This document shows, one piece after another, positions 35,585 through 44,581 of a stretch of 64,000 bases of DNA (positions are counted from its first letter, which is position 1; every line of letters begins with the position of its first letter). The stretch comes from UBA6163 sp041753075 (GTDB taxonomy: Bacteria > Planctomycetota > Planctomycetia > Pirellulales > Pirellulaceae). The translations under genes were made by a program, and so were the position numbers. The stretch spans positions 1-64,000 of the forward strand of contig JBGSVE010000009.1 in assembly GCA_041753075.1 (NCBI GenBank), written 5' to 3'. The notes under the pieces are model-generated. The model made no database searches. It was not told the origin of the DNA and saw nothing but the letters and a program-made list of their open reading frames with translations.

Positions 35585-36559
35585 ATGGGATTGCCAAAGA
35601 AGTCGATTGTGGATTGTTGCTCCGGTGACCGACGCCGATTCTTGACCGCGACCGCGGTCAGCTTGGCGGCCGCTTCGATCCCGCGATTTGCGCACGCCGC
35701 CCCGGCGAAGTCAAGTTCAGCCGAAACCGTGGTCGCTGAGTTTTACCAGTCGCTCACTGATGGCCAACGAAGTGAAATTTGTCGCCCGTTTAACGACGCT
35801 TTGATGACTCGTGTCAATGCGAATTGGCATGTTACCAAGCCGCTGATCGATGATGACTTCTATTCCGATTCGCAGCGTGGGATGATCGAAAAGATTGTGC
35901 GTGACTTGACCAGCGACGAAGGCTACACGCGGTTGGACGAGCAAATGAAATACGACGACGGCGGCCTGGGGTCGTACAGTGTCGCGATGTTTGGCAATCC
36001 CGCCGATGAACATTTTCAGTGGTTGCTAACCGGTCGCCACCTGACGCTTCGCGCCGACGGAAACACCGTTGCCGGTCGCGCGTTCGGTGGACCGATTGTC
36101 TATGGCCACGGCGAAGAGTCATCGGCTGCGGACAATTTGTTCTACTTCCAAACCAAGCGCGTGAACGAAGTCTTCGCTGCATTGGACAAATCGCAAGCCG
36201 CCACGGCACTGCGCACCAAGGCCCCCGCTGAGAACCAGGTCAGTCTGCAGGGCAAACAAGGCCAATTCGCCGGAATCAAAGTTGGTGATTTATCTTCGGA
36301 CCAACAGCAATTGGTTCGCGACGTGTTGGGAACGATTCTGTCGCCGTACCGCGCCGAAGACACTGACGAGGCGTTGGCAATCATTGACGGCGGTGGTGGC
36401 GTCGAGTCATTGCGGTTCGCTTTCTATTCCAACGAAGATCTAGAAAGTGATGGGATCTGGGACGTTTGGCGGATTGAAGGCCCCAATGCGGTGATTCATT
36501 TCCGCGGCGCTCCTCACGTCCACGCCTACATCCACATCGGCGACCCGAGCGCGGTGTAA
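35585..36559 (+). CDS. DUF3500 family Tat-exported protein
   Basis: A 324-residue protein with a twin-arginine-type leader (DRRRFLTATAVSLAAASIPRFAHAA, about residues 14-38). The mature region fits DUF3500: WHVTKPL, QRGMIEKIVRDLTSDEGYTRLDEQM, HFQWLLTGRHLTLRADG, GPIVYGHG and WRIEGPNAVIHFRGAPHVHAYIHIGDP. Such proteins are secreted and of unknown function. ATG 35585 sits directly before the signal, 104 bases after the oxidoreductase stop. A hairpin with a T-run (36614-36645) follows. Confidence 0.8.
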   Translation: MGLPKKSIVDCCSGDRRRFLTATAVSLAAASIPRFAHAAPAKSSSAETVVAEFYQSLTDGQRSEICRPFNDALMTRVNANWHVTKPLIDDDFYSDSQRGMIEKIVRDLTSDEGYTRLDEQMKYDDGGLGSYSVAMFGNPADEHFQWLLTGRHLTLRADGNTVAGRAFGGPIVYGHGEESSAADNLFYFQTKRVNEVFAALDKSQAATALRTKAPAENQVSLQGKQGQFAGIKVGDLSSDQQQLVRDVLGTILSPYRAEDTDEALAIIDGGGGVESLRFAFYSNEDLESDGIWDVWRIEGPNAVIHFRGAPHVHAYIHIGDPSAV

Positions 36560-36613
36560 GTTTAACAGTCGATACAAACCTGACGGATGTCCGAAGCCGC
36601 TTGTGAGTTGCCA

Positions 36614-36645
36614 AACGGTTGGGGACAACCGTTCTACATTTTTTT
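36614..36645 (+). terminator. Hairpin, family B (copy 1), likely Rho-independent terminator
   Basis: Inverted repeat AACGGTTG-GGGAC... with arms of 8 bases around a short GGGA loop (36614-36632), then seven Ts (36639-36645). It is 55 bases after the DUF3500 stop, fitting an intrinsic terminator for the plus-strand unit. The same hairpin, with 12-base arms, recurs at 46204-46231. Confidence 0.65.
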
Positions 36646-36698
36646 CATGCGAAATAGGCATTTCGGGAAATTCACTCGTCGTAGTGGCCAACGCCACT

Positions 36699-37385
36699 TT
36701 ATTTCCGCTCATTGCTTAACACCGCTTCTCCCCACAAACTCGGGTCTTCGACGACGGGATATTCTTCGCTGAGTGAAAACGTTTGCCAGCCGAGTTCGCG
36801 GTCGATGACGGCGTAGTAAAGTCCCAAACGCGGATACTGCAAGGCATCAAATCCGGTCATGGCTGTGGCAGCGATGCGTCCGGACATCTGATAACCGTCA
36901 GGTCGCAATTCGGCGTGAACTTGAATCGAGCCTGAGGGCGGTGATTTGGGATTTTGGCGAGCGCGATTGATGGGCATCAAACCAGTCATTGGCGATTCTT
37001 TTCGCATCCCGCCGCCGGTCGGCATGAACAAAAAACGATGACAATACTGCGTCGCTCGGTGGATTCCGGGACTGCACCGCGTATCGAGCCACAAGTGGAA
37101 TCCGTCGCTGTCTTCGAGCCTCGAATCGCGACACCATGGCGCAGCCTTTTTGCCGCTAACCAAAACCGAAAACGCGATTGCCGACTTGTCCCACGCCATC
37201 CTCACATCGGCGAAATTGCGTTTACCGCTGAGTTCACCAAACGCAGCGATGCGGCACGGTTCGGGCAATGTCACACCGGGACTTGCCGCCGAAGTTCCAA
37301 AGCCGCAATCATACTTGGCCAACGCAATCTCGAAGCGAAACAAGAACGTCGGATCAATTAGCGGTGTCGTGTTCGTTTGACTCAA
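36699..37385 (-). CDS. DOMON/CBM9-like hypothetical protein
   Basis: A protein of about 228 residues with a beta-sandwich pattern typical of CBM9/DOMON domains: GFHLWLDTRCSPGIHRATQYCHRFLFMPTGGG, HAELRPDGYQMSGRIAATAM, LGLYYAVIDRELGWQTFSLSEEYPVVEDPSLW. It may bind a heme or sugar, as these folds do, but this is inference. The frame extends upstream into a family C hairpin element at 37450-37517, so the upstream codons are probably not coding. A TTG at 37385 is the most reasonable start seen; the true start is uncertain. Confidence 0.6.
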   Translation of the reverse strand: MSQTNTTPLIDPTFLFRFEIALAKYDCGFGTSAASPGVTLPEPCRIAAFGELSGKRNFADVRMAWDKSAIAFSVLVSGKKAAPWCRDSRLEDSDGFHLWLDTRCSPGIHRATQYCHRFLFMPTGGGMRKESPMTGLMPINRARQNPKSPPSGSIQVHAELRPDGYQMSGRIAATAMTGFDALQYPRLGLYYAVIDRELGWQTFSLSEEYPVVEDPSLWGEAVLSNERK

Positions 37386-37449
37386 TCGAATTGTCCAACA
37401 AGCGGATTGGGGGTAGTGAGAGATAATTAACTGGACAGCGTCAAGTTCA

Positions 37450-37517
37450 GTGAGCGGTCGGGCGCTAGCCCCCGGTTTTTCCCGACCGGAACCGGCGGCT
37501 AGCGCCGATCCGCTCAC
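37450..37517. repeat. Palindromic element, family C (copy 1)
   Basis: A 68-base inverted repeat between two minus-strand genes. Its outer arms are GTGAGCGG and CCGCTCAC and the inner core is GCGCTAGCCCCCGG against CGGCTAGCGCC. Core and ends are shared with the element at 46004-46190. Such TAGC-core palindromes are common in planctomycete intergenic DNA; I see no transposase nearby. Confidence 0.8.
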
Positions 37518-37586
37518 CAATCAAATGGCTCCGCAAAACATGATGTTTTCAATTTAATGTGGCGATGTCCAGTGGAGGTAACGCGT

Positions 37587-38804
37587 TCACTGCTTCGCCG
37601 GTTTCGCCTGAATCGCGATGTCAACTTGCAACTGCAATCGGGTTGCCGCGAGCGGCGCGAACGCGGGATCGATCTCGATAACCACCTCGACGCTGCGCCA
37701 ATCAACTCGCGCCATCGGATTGGGGCTCGGCAATCTCGGCGAACCGATCACTTGGCTGATCGACGCGACCCGGCCAACGAGCGCTTCGGGAGCATTGTCC
37801 TTGAACAGCGCGGCGCTGGTGATCGTTGCCTTGGCACCCAATTCGAGTCTTGGCAACTCGGCAACATTCACTTCGGCGCGGGCAACCATGTTCGATGTAT
37901 TGGCCAACCGCATGATCGGCATCGTCGTCGTCGGTTCACCTGGTCCCGAGTCGATCGAAATCACCGTTGCGGCGACCGGACTGGTCAACTTTATCGTGCG
38001 AAGTTGCAATTCCAACAATTCGATTTGCTTGTTCATCGATTGCAAGCCGGCCAGCGACTTGGCCGACGTGATTGCCAACTCGGTCGCCGTGATTTCCTTC
38101 TCCGCGATTTCGATTGACGATTTACCTTCGGCAATTTTCTCTTCGGCATCGCGGCTGGCCCCGGTCAAATCGGCGCGCGCTTGATCGACGGCCAATTGTT
38201 GTTGTTCGAGCGAATTGGCGCTGACCAACCGCGCACCGTCACGTTCGGCCGCGGCGGTGCGAAGTTGCTTGAGCTTTGATTCGGCCAGGGCAACTTGCTG
38301 GGCCAGCAACCCGAGCTTGCCGCCATCAGATTTCGCCTGTGCAAGATTCTTTACCGATTGGTCAAGCGTTCGTTTAGCTTGGCGCAATCCCACCTTCGCA
38401 ACGTCCAATTTTGCGTTGGCGGCGGCTTCGTCGGCTTTCATTTTGACCGTTGCTTCGTCGCGCCGAGCGTTGGCGATTTCGAGCTCGAGTTCTTTCGCCG
38501 CTTGGCTGGCAAGTCGGCCCAGCGCGGTGCCAACTTCGACCGCTTGGCCCTCTTTCACCGCGATCGTCTCGACGCGATCTCCCGGCGGTGCGACGATCGC
38601 AATGATGCCCGAAGCGGGTTCCAATTGTCCTTGAGCAACGATCACCTCGCCCGGCTGGGCCCCCAGCGCCACGATCGCAGGCAACGTCAAACCGCCGCGG
38701 TCAAAGCGATCATTCGTTGACGAATCGCCACAACCAACGATGACCGCCAAACTTAAAATCCCCAATTTTCCGCACCATTCAAAACTCTTTTTTACGTTCG
38801 TCAT
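37587..38804 (-). CDS. HlyD-type membrane fusion lipoprotein
   Basis: A 405-residue periplasmic adaptor of the HlyD/DevB kind. A lipobox-like signal (LSLAVIVGCGDSS, Cys about residue 25) suggests lipid anchoring. It has the biotinyl-lipoyl half motifs (IIAIVAPPGDRVETIAVKEGQAVEVGTALGRL), a long coiled-coil hairpin (about 110-280: heptad-rich KLDVAKVGLRQAKRTLDQSVKNLAQAK...) and beta-barrel segments (LTSPVAATVISIDSGPGEP). These proteins link an inner-membrane ABC or RND pump to the outer membrane. The pump genes are not in this window. ATG 38804 begins the signal. Confidence 0.85.
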   Translation of the reverse strand: MTNVKKSFEWCGKLGILSLAVIVGCGDSSTNDRFDRGGLTLPAIVALGAQPGEVIVAQGQLEPASGIIAIVAPPGDRVETIAVKEGQAVEVGTALGRLASQAAKELELEIANARRDEATVKMKADEAAANAKLDVAKVGLRQAKRTLDQSVKNLAQAKSDGGKLGLLAQQVALAESKLKQLRTAAAERDGARLVSANSLEQQQLAVDQARADLTGASRDAEEKIAEGKSSIEIAEKEITATELAITSAKSLAGLQSMNKQIELLELQLRTIKLTSPVAATVISIDSGPGEPTTTMPIMRLANTSNMVARAEVNVAELPRLELGAKATITSAALFKDNAPEALVGRVASISQVIGSPRLPSPNPMARVDWRSVEVVIEIDPAFAPLAATRLQLQVDIAIQAKPAKQ

Positions 38805-38840
38805 CCCACTTGACCATTTTCAAAAACGAATGCCGATCGT

Positions 38841-39851
38841 TTACGGCGAAACTACCGCACCGGTACAACTGCTGCCCGCCCCCGCAGTGCATCCATAACA
38901 ATGATCGGCGGTTTGAATCAAGGTATCGGCGTAATCGTCAAATGAATTGATCGACCACACATCGCGCGCATCGCCGTCGATTTCCAGCTCCAGCATTTGA
39001 TTGAAATCGCAATCGTAAATGCGACCTTGCCAATCGATCGAAACCAGTTCGCGACACATCACCGCGCCAGCCGCCACAGGGTTGAAACTCGCCTCCAGCA
39101 ATTGCATGTAATCGTCCAAGCGATTGGCCTTGCGCAAGTATTGCACGTAGCGTTTGACGGGCATGTTGGTGATCGTCAACAGTTGGTCGAATCGCACATC
39201 ATATCGACTGGCCAACTCACGTTTGTAATCGGCCTGTAGCGCGAGCTGGTTCGGTGGCAAAATTGCCGACGTGGGGTTGTAAACCAGATCCAATCGCAAG
39301 GCACCACCGCTGCCGTAACCCAACCGGTTCAATTCGCGCAGCGCAGCGATGCTGCGGCGAAACACACCGTCACCGCGCTGCGAATCAACGTTCGATTCCA
39401 GATAGCATGGCAACGACGCGATCACATGAACCTGATGGGCCGCCAAGAAGTCGGCTAAATCTTCCTGCCCGACTTCAGACAAAATCGTCAAGTTACAACG
39501 ATCGATGACCTCCAGCCCCTGGCCACGAAACGCGACCACAAAATCACGAAACGATGGATTCAACTCGGGTGCTCCGCCGGTAATATCAATCGTTACGACC
39601 GCAGCGCTCATCTGGACCAACTCGATTATTCGGCGGGCAACGTCGCTGCTCATGTTCTCGCGTTTGCGCGTCGGCCCGGCGTCCACATGACAATGTGTGC
39701 ACGTCTGGTTACAAAGTTTGCCGACGTTAATTTGCACCGTTCGCACGACGGAGCGACGCAGCGTCAAGCCCGCACGCGAAATGCGGTCGCCGAACGGCTC
39801 CAGCGGTGTCGTTCCCAGTACCGGCAGTGTGCGAGGCGAATACGAACTCAT
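38841..39851 (-). CDS. arsS: Radical SAM protein ArsS (arsenosugar biosynthesis type)
   Basis: A 336-residue radical SAM enzyme. The [4Fe-4S] motif CNQTCTHCHVDAGP (Cys47, Cys51, Cys54) and DITGGAPELNP mark the SAM domain; the C-terminal Cys cluster includes CRELVSIDWQGRIYDCDF and HCYGCTAGAGSSCTGAV. This matches ArsS, which adds a 5'-deoxyadenosyl group to dimethylarsinous acid in arsenosugar synthesis. In selenoprotein members the TAGxGSSC position can be Sec; here it is Ala, so a standard protein is encoded. Partner ArsM methyltransferase is not in this window. ATG 39851 gives the normal start. Confidence 0.9.
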   Translation of the reverse strand: MSSYSPRTLPVLGTTPLEPFGDRISRAGLTLRRSVVRTVQINVGKLCNQTCTHCHVDAGPTRKRENMSSDVARRIIELVQMSAAVVTIDITGGAPELNPSFRDFVVAFRGQGLEVIDRCNLTILSEVGQEDLADFLAAHQVHVIASLPCYLESNVDSQRGDGVFRRSIAALRELNRLGYGSGGALRLDLVYNPTSAILPPNQLALQADYKRELASRYDVRFDQLLTITNMPVKRYVQYLRKANRLDDYMQLLEASFNPVAAGAVMCRELVSIDWQGRIYDCDFNQMLELEIDGDARDVWSINSFDDYADTLIQTADHCYGCTAGAGSSCTGAVVSP

Positions 39852-39905
39852 GGTTGAAAGTTTACCTTAATCCCGCCGAACTCGATACGTTCATTGACGG
39901 TCCGA

Positions 39906-40652
39906 ATGAAGATCCAAATCGTGATTCCCGCGCGTTTGTCAGCGACGCGTTTGCATGAAAAATTGTTGCTTCGCGCCGGTGGCAAGTCGGTGTTGCAGCA
40001 TACTTATGAAGCCGCTTGTCGCGCCAAATTGCCCGGCGGTGTGGTGATCGCCGTCGATGACGAGCGGCTGTGGCAAGAAGCAAAATCGTTCGCGGCGCCG
40101 GTGCTGATGACCAGCCCCACGTGCCAATCGGGAACGGACCGTTTGGCTGAAGTCGCCGCAGCGATGCCCGATGTCGAGATTTTTGTCAACGTGCAAGGCG
40201 ACGAACCCGAGATCGATCCGTTGGCAATCGATGTCGTTGCCCAGTCGCTGGTGGCCAACCCCTGGGCCGATATCGCCACCGCGGCGAGACCGATTCGTGA
40301 CCTGGCTACGCTCGGCAATCCCAACTGCGTTAAAGCGGTACTCGGTCGCGACGGCCGAGCGCTCTACTTCAGCCGCGCCGCGGTGCCGCGAGTTCGCGAC
40401 GGCGTGAGCGACGAAATGCTGCGGGCCGAACCGCCGCTGTTTTGGCATCATCTTGGTTTGTATGCGTATCGCCGCGATTTCCTGGCCTGGTTCGCCGCCC
40501 AGCCGCTTGGCAACCTTGAACAACTGGAAAAGCTTGAACAATTACGAGCCCTGGAGTCGGGTCGCCAGATTGTCGTCGCTCGAATCGACAGCGCACCGCC
40601 CGGAATTGACACCCAGGCTGACTTTGACGCCTTTGTGCAACGAATTGGTTAG
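39906..40652 (+). CDS. kdsB: 3-deoxy-manno-octulosonate cytidylyltransferase
   Basis: A 248-residue nucleotidyltransferase that activates Kdo as CMP-Kdo for lipopolysaccharide core synthesis. It shows IVIPARLSATRL (about 4-15) for CTP binding, then QSGTDRLAE and FVNVQGDEPEIDP with the metal-binding Asp, and LGLYAYRRDFL. Length is normal. ATG 39906 gives the usual MKIQIVIPARL; a TTG four codons upstream is less likely. It is divergent from arsS (about 54 bases apart). Confidence 0.93.
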   Translation: MKIQIVIPARLSATRLHEKLLLRAGGKSVLQHTYEAACRAKLPGGVVIAVDDERLWQEAKSFAAPVLMTSPTCQSGTDRLAEVAAAMPDVEIFVNVQGDEPEIDPLAIDVVAQSLVANPWADIATAARPIRDLATLGNPNCVKAVLGRDGRALYFSRAAVPRVRDGVSDEMLRAEPPLFWHHLGLYAYRRDFLAWFAAQPLGNLEQLEKLEQLRALESGRQIVVARIDSAPPGIDTQADFDAFVQRIG

Positions 40653-40780
40653 CCAAAATGCAGATTGATTGGTCGTAATCATCGGCTCAATTGCGCCAAA
40701 CGCCGAGCGACTCAAAACCGCCGCAAAACGCTCCGATCTAATTGAACGCAGATAGATTTAACTCAAGGACGAGGCAAAAC

Positions 40781-42136
40781 ATGGGCAGCCGTTTCAATCG
40801 CGTCGCACTTCGGCAGCGTTTGGCAAACACACTGATTGCCTCAAGCTGGCTGCTTGGCATGACCAGCGTTTCGGCGCAGTGCGATACCGACTCCTGCGAC
40901 CAAGCGTGCGACCCCGCAGCGTGTGTTGAGGCGTGTGATCAAATGCTCAGTTGCGATGGCTGTGGCGTTGAATCCGACTGCGATCTGTTCCCCGGGCTGA
41001 AACATTTGCGCCAGTCGTTTGCCGAGAACGGAATTTCGTTCCAAAACAACGTGACCCAGTTCTACATGGGCAACACGACCGGCGGGCTGGAACGGGAGTT
41101 TCGCTACGGCGGCCATGGCGATTATGTCACCAATGTTGACTTCGGCAAACTCGGTATTCAAGAGGGTTTGTTTCTGAAGATTCGCGCCGAACATCGCTTT
41201 GGCGAATCCGTCGGCGGTTCGACCGGAGCAATTCTGCCATCGAACGTCGCAGCCGATCTGCCGGTTGTCGATTCCGAAGATTTGTACCTGACGAACGTGT
41301 TGTTCACCCAAGCGTTCTCGGAGCAATTCGCCGTCTTCGCGGGAAAACTTGATTCGCTCAATGGTGATATGAACGCGTTCGCTCACGGTCGCGGAATTCG
41401 CCAATTTTCCAACATCGCGTTTGTGGCCACACCGATTGCCCTGCGAACAGTTCCTTATTCGACGCTCGGTGCCGGGTTTGTCGTGCTTGGCGAAGGCCAG
41501 CCGCTGTTCACCTTCCTGGTTCTCAACGCGACCGACACAACGCGGACCAGTGGGTTCAGCGAATTGTTTGCCGACGGGTGTGTTTTGACCGCTGAACTGC
41601 GTTTGCCAACTCAATACTTCAACCTGCCCGGACACCAATTGTTCGGTGGCACTTGGAGCAGTCGCGACTATGTGGGATTGGACCAAGATCCGCGCATCAT
41701 CCTGCCCAACGTACCGATCGAGCGGCAAAGCGGTTCGTGGTCATTGTATTGGAATAGCGACCAATACCTGGTCGCCGATTCCAAAGACCCAAGCAAAGGT
41801 TGGGGCTACTTTGCTCGCGCCGGGATCGCTGACGAAGCGACCAATCCGATCGGCTATTTTCTGTCCGCTGGCTTAGGCGGAAGCAGTCCCATAGCGGGCC
41901 GCGACACCGATTCGTTCGGAGTCGGTTACTATTACGCGGGTGCCAGTGATGACATCGGCGTTGTGCTTGAAACCGTGTTTGGCGACATTGGCGATTCGCA
42001 AGGTTTCGAGTCGTTCTACAACATCGCGCTGAACCAGATGGTCACGGTCACCCCGGATATCCAGGTCATCGATCCAGCGCGAACTGCATTGGACACCGCA
42101 CTCGTCGCCGGAGTCCGCGTGAATTTGGCGTTTTAG
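40781..42136 (+). CDS. OprB-like carbohydrate porin with Cys-rich N-terminus
   Basis: A 451-residue outer-membrane beta-barrel protein. Signal peptide at about 1-37 (ending SVSAQ); then a 36-residue segment with eight Cys spaced every 3-6 residues (CDTDSCDQACDPAAC...); then the OprB-like body starting GISFQNNVTQFYMGNTTGG, and a terminal Phe (VRVNLAF) as in outer-membrane proteins. OprB-family porins pass sugars. AAGGAC upstream of ATG 40781 is a good ribosome-binding site. The Cys-rich segment is unusual before a barrel. It is separate from kdsB by 128 bases. Confidence 0.83.
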   Translation: MGSRFNRVALRQRLANTLIASSWLLGMTSVSAQCDTDSCDQACDPAACVEACDQMLSCDGCGVESDCDLFPGLKHLRQSFAENGISFQNNVTQFYMGNTTGGLEREFRYGGHGDYVTNVDFGKLGIQEGLFLKIRAEHRFGESVGGSTGAILPSNVAADLPVVDSEDLYLTNVLFTQAFSEQFAVFAGKLDSLNGDMNAFAHGRGIRQFSNIAFVATPIALRTVPYSTLGAGFVVLGEGQPLFTFLVLNATDTTRTSGFSELFADGCVLTAELRLPTQYFNLPGHQLFGGTWSSRDYVGLDQDPRIILPNVPIERQSGSWSLYWNSDQYLVADSKDPSKGWGYFARAGIADEATNPIGYFLSAGLGGSSPIAGRDTDSFGVGYYYAGASDDIGVVLETVFGDIGDSQGFESFYNIALNQMVTVTPDIQVIDPARTALDTALVAGVRVNLAF

Positions 42137-42151
42137 CTGAATAGTGCCAGC

Positions 42152-42565
42152 TTAGATTTCTGGGACTTCGAGCGACCCGATAGGGCGTCGCTTGCTGTTC
42201 AAAATGCGCCAGCGATGATAACCCAGCACCATCGCGAATCCGACAGCGCAGGCGTAGAAACCATTTCCTTTGTGCAGCGTGTAAAGCAATTTCGTTTCCC
42301 CCGCCGCAACGTAGCCGGCAAGCCGAGTGACTTCATAAAGACTGCCTTCGATGATGACGTCCAGGATCACGCAGGCGTGGAAACCTAGATCGGCAAAGTC
42401 AACGAAGTATTCGCGTTTCAGCGCCCAGCGCAATCCGCCGGTCATCAAGGCCGCCGACACCAAACCGCCAAATAGAAAACTTGCGCGCGAGGGGAATTGC
42501 TGCCAAAGCAGAAACGTCGCGAGGTAGCTTGGAATCAGCAACAAACTGAAATACCAATCTTTCAT
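42152..42565 (-). CDS. Hypothetical four-TM membrane protein
   Basis: A 137-residue hydrophobic protein with about four TM helices (WYFSLLLIPSYLATFLLW, SFLFGGLVSAALMTGGLRW, ADLGFHACVILDVIIEG, GFYACAVGFAMVLGYHRW) and a short basic tail. No motif or family recognised. ATG 42565 is chosen because the upstream in-frame residues are hydrophilic and not conserved-looking. It lies downstream of the ICMT-like gene on the same strand, with 118 bases between. Confidence 0.6.
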   Translation of the reverse strand: MKDWYFSLLLIPSYLATFLLWQQFPSRASFLFGGLVSAALMTGGLRWALKREYFVDFADLGFHACVILDVIIEGSLYEVTRLAGYVAAGETKLLYTLHKGNGFYACAVGFAMVLGYHRWRILNSKRRPIGSLEVPEI

Positions 42566-42683
42566 TGCTTTAGACCTGGGAACAGCGAATCGATAACCCG
42601 ACGTTGACCGTAGTGGATCTTGATTTGTAATTCCGCACATCGTTCCTCTGTTTCAATCGACAACCTTTCCGGCAATTTACACA

Positions 42684-43439
42684 TTACGGTGAGCAAAGGC
42701 TACGAGCCGCTTTGGACTTCCAACGATCCACCTTCTTATAGGCGCGTAGCGCGGTGTAAATGGCGACACCAAAAATTGCGAACAATATCCATCCGGGTTC
42801 CAGTTGCTCGATCGACCCCGTGGCCAGATGCGTACCGACTTCGGCAGCGAAGAAGCCGATGGTTATTACTCCGATCGCCGCGGCTTCTTGCTTGGCAACC
42901 TTGTTCCAACACATCGCGCGATCCGGCCAGCGCCAGGTCCGCATGTTCGGAATGAACGATGGTGTGACTGCGGCCCATTCATCGAATTTAACTCCAAACT
43001 TATTTGCTAGGAACGCTTCTTCCGCAAACATAATCCGTTCGTAGTAGAGATAGAACGCAAGCGCAAAAATTGTCGTCAACCAATAACAAGCTGGCTGCGC
43101 GATGATGCCCAGCGAGATCAGAAAGTTACCCAAATAGAGCGGGTGCCGAACTACGGAATAGAGTCCCGTCGTATTCAGTACATCGGCGATCTGCTTCGTG
43201 GTATTACGGCCGGATGTCCCCGGCGGCGCATGGCCAATGCAGTGAACTCGCAAAAGTAGACCCGTGATCGAGATCGTCAAACAGACCACGGGCCATACTA
43301 GATCGGCCCAGAAATGAGTTCCGTCGTGGTGGCCATTGAAGATCGCGATGACGACCAACGGTACAAATGCAAACGGCAGATAACTGCGCCAGCGAAATAG
43401 CCAGACGCCTTGTGATTCGAATTCATGTTTGAGCGACAC
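42684..43439 (-). CDS. Isoprenylcysteine/phospholipid methyltransferase-like membrane protein
   Basis: A 251-residue membrane protein with the ICMT/PEMT fold signature: GLYSVVRHPLYLGNFLISLG (RHPxYxGN, SAM-binding region) and YYERIMFAEEAFLANKFGVKFDEW (the conserved ERxMxxEE). About five TM helices, two of them C-terminal to the core. It could methylate a lipid or thiol; substrate unknown. GTG 43439 is the start, 56 bases after the M56 peptidase gene. Confidence 0.8.
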   Translation of the reverse strand: MSLKHEFESQGVWLFRWRSYLPFAFVPLVVIAIFNGHHDGTHFWADLVWPVVCLTISITGLLLRVHCIGHAPPGTSGRNTTKQIADVLNTTGLYSVVRHPLYLGNFLISLGIIAQPACYWLTTIFALAFYLYYERIMFAEEAFLANKFGVKFDEWAAVTPSFIPNMRTWRWPDRAMCWNKVAKQEAAAIGVITIGFFAAEVGTHLATGSIEQLEPGWILFAIFGVAIYTALRAYKKVDRWKSKAARSLCSP

Positions 43440-43495
43440 TGCGTTGTCCTGAGAGGTTTAGCGAATACTAAAACGTTAGTAGTTGCGAGTAAATG

Positions 43496-44581
43496 TTAGT
43501 CCAGAGCTTCGTCCATCAGCTCATGAAGCTGGGTACGGCTGTCAAACAGCTCGAAGTCTCTGACGGGCATATTCAATTCATGAAGTGCGGCGGCAGTCCA
43601 GGTTGGCCAAGCCGACCACTGGCTTCGCGGCGAGGCCAGTGGATTGATGGGTAACCAAAGTTGTGAGGTTGTGACGGCGACAATTGCGATGGCAACCACG
43701 CCGATCGGCCACCCGGTTTGAGTGTCTGTTGGAACCCGATTGGCCAGCCGCTGAGCACGCTCGCGCAGTTGTGATCGATTGCGATTGATCGGCATCGTGC
43801 CGGAATGCAACGGCGGCCGGTTCTCGACAACTTTGATCAGCGTTTTGAGATAGCTAATTGTCGCTTGAGGGTTCCCTGATGCCATGTCATCGCACTCGAA
43901 CTCGCGCGCGATCGCGAATCGTTTTCCCGACCTCCAAACCAGTGGTTGGAACCACAGCAACGCCTGAACGATTCGTTGAATGAAAAGTTGCATGGGGTGT
44001 CGTGATCGTAGATGAGTGAGTTCGTGGACCAGAACGTTTTTTAGATCAACTGGTTCGCCTTCGAGCACCGATTCGGGAAGCACGACCAGCGGTTGGTGTA
44101 GTTGATAACAAAATGGCCCCCAATCCTCCGGGCCACAAAGAAAAGATATGCGCCGCCCGCAGACGATTAAGTTTTGGTGGTCGACGAGCTCATTGATTTG
44201 CGATGCTTGCTCTTGGGAGATGGGTTTGCACTGCGAAATTAGGCGATGAAAACGTATATGATTCAGGATCCAACGAGCAAGTACCGCGACCGTTCCCAAG
44301 AACCAAACGGCGACCATGGTAACGCCCACCGCATGTTCGGTGAGTACGACATCAACCACGACGTTGGGCGCAACTTGGGACCAAGGGTTTATCAATTGCA
44401 GTCTTGGCAGTACCAACGCAGCAAAGATCAACATCAACAAACTAATGAAACTCACGTTCCATAAATTCACGCGAGACCGTGAATCGGTTGTTTTTGAGTC
44501 GATAAACCATGCCAGGGCGATCACAATCGAGGTTTGAACAAATAGCGACGAAAGTATTTGCAGCCATTGCGGTGAACTCAT
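43496..44581 (-). CDS. BlaR1-type M56 membrane metallopeptidase
   Basis: A 361-residue integral membrane protease. Several TM helices precede the zinc site HELTH (residues 186-190), and the third ligand Glu229 is in REFECDD. It has a short extracellular C-terminal part rather than a penicillin-binding sensor. M56 proteases cleave the partner BlaI repressor when triggered. It overlaps the BlaI gene by 4 bases (ATGA), so the two are a unit. Confidence 0.9.
   Translation of the reverse strand: MSSPQWLQILSSLFVQTSIVIALAWFIDSKTTDSRSRVNLWNVSFISLLMLIFAALVLPRLQLINPWSQVAPNVVVDVVLTEHAVGVTMVAVWFLGTVAVLARWILNHIRFHRLISQCKPISQEQASQINELVDHQNLIVCGRRISFLCGPEDWGPFCYQLHQPLVVLPESVLEGEPVDLKNVLVHELTHLRSRHPMQLFIQRIVQALLWFQPLVWRSGKRFAIAREFECDDMASGNPQATISYLKTLIKVVENRPPLHSGTMPINRNRSQLRERAQRLANRVPTDTQTGWPIGVVAIAIVAVTTSQLWLPINPLASPRSQWSAWPTWTAAALHELNMPVRDFELFDSRTQLHELMDEALD

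Noticed and set aside
37386..37520. N-terminal extension of the DOMON-like protein to 37520
   Set aside because: The extra codons come from the family C palindrome and give a sequence unlike the rest of the protein.
40841..41728. A 295-codon minus-strand open frame
   Set aside because: It is antisense to the OprB-like porin, which has signal peptide, domain pattern and terminal Phe.
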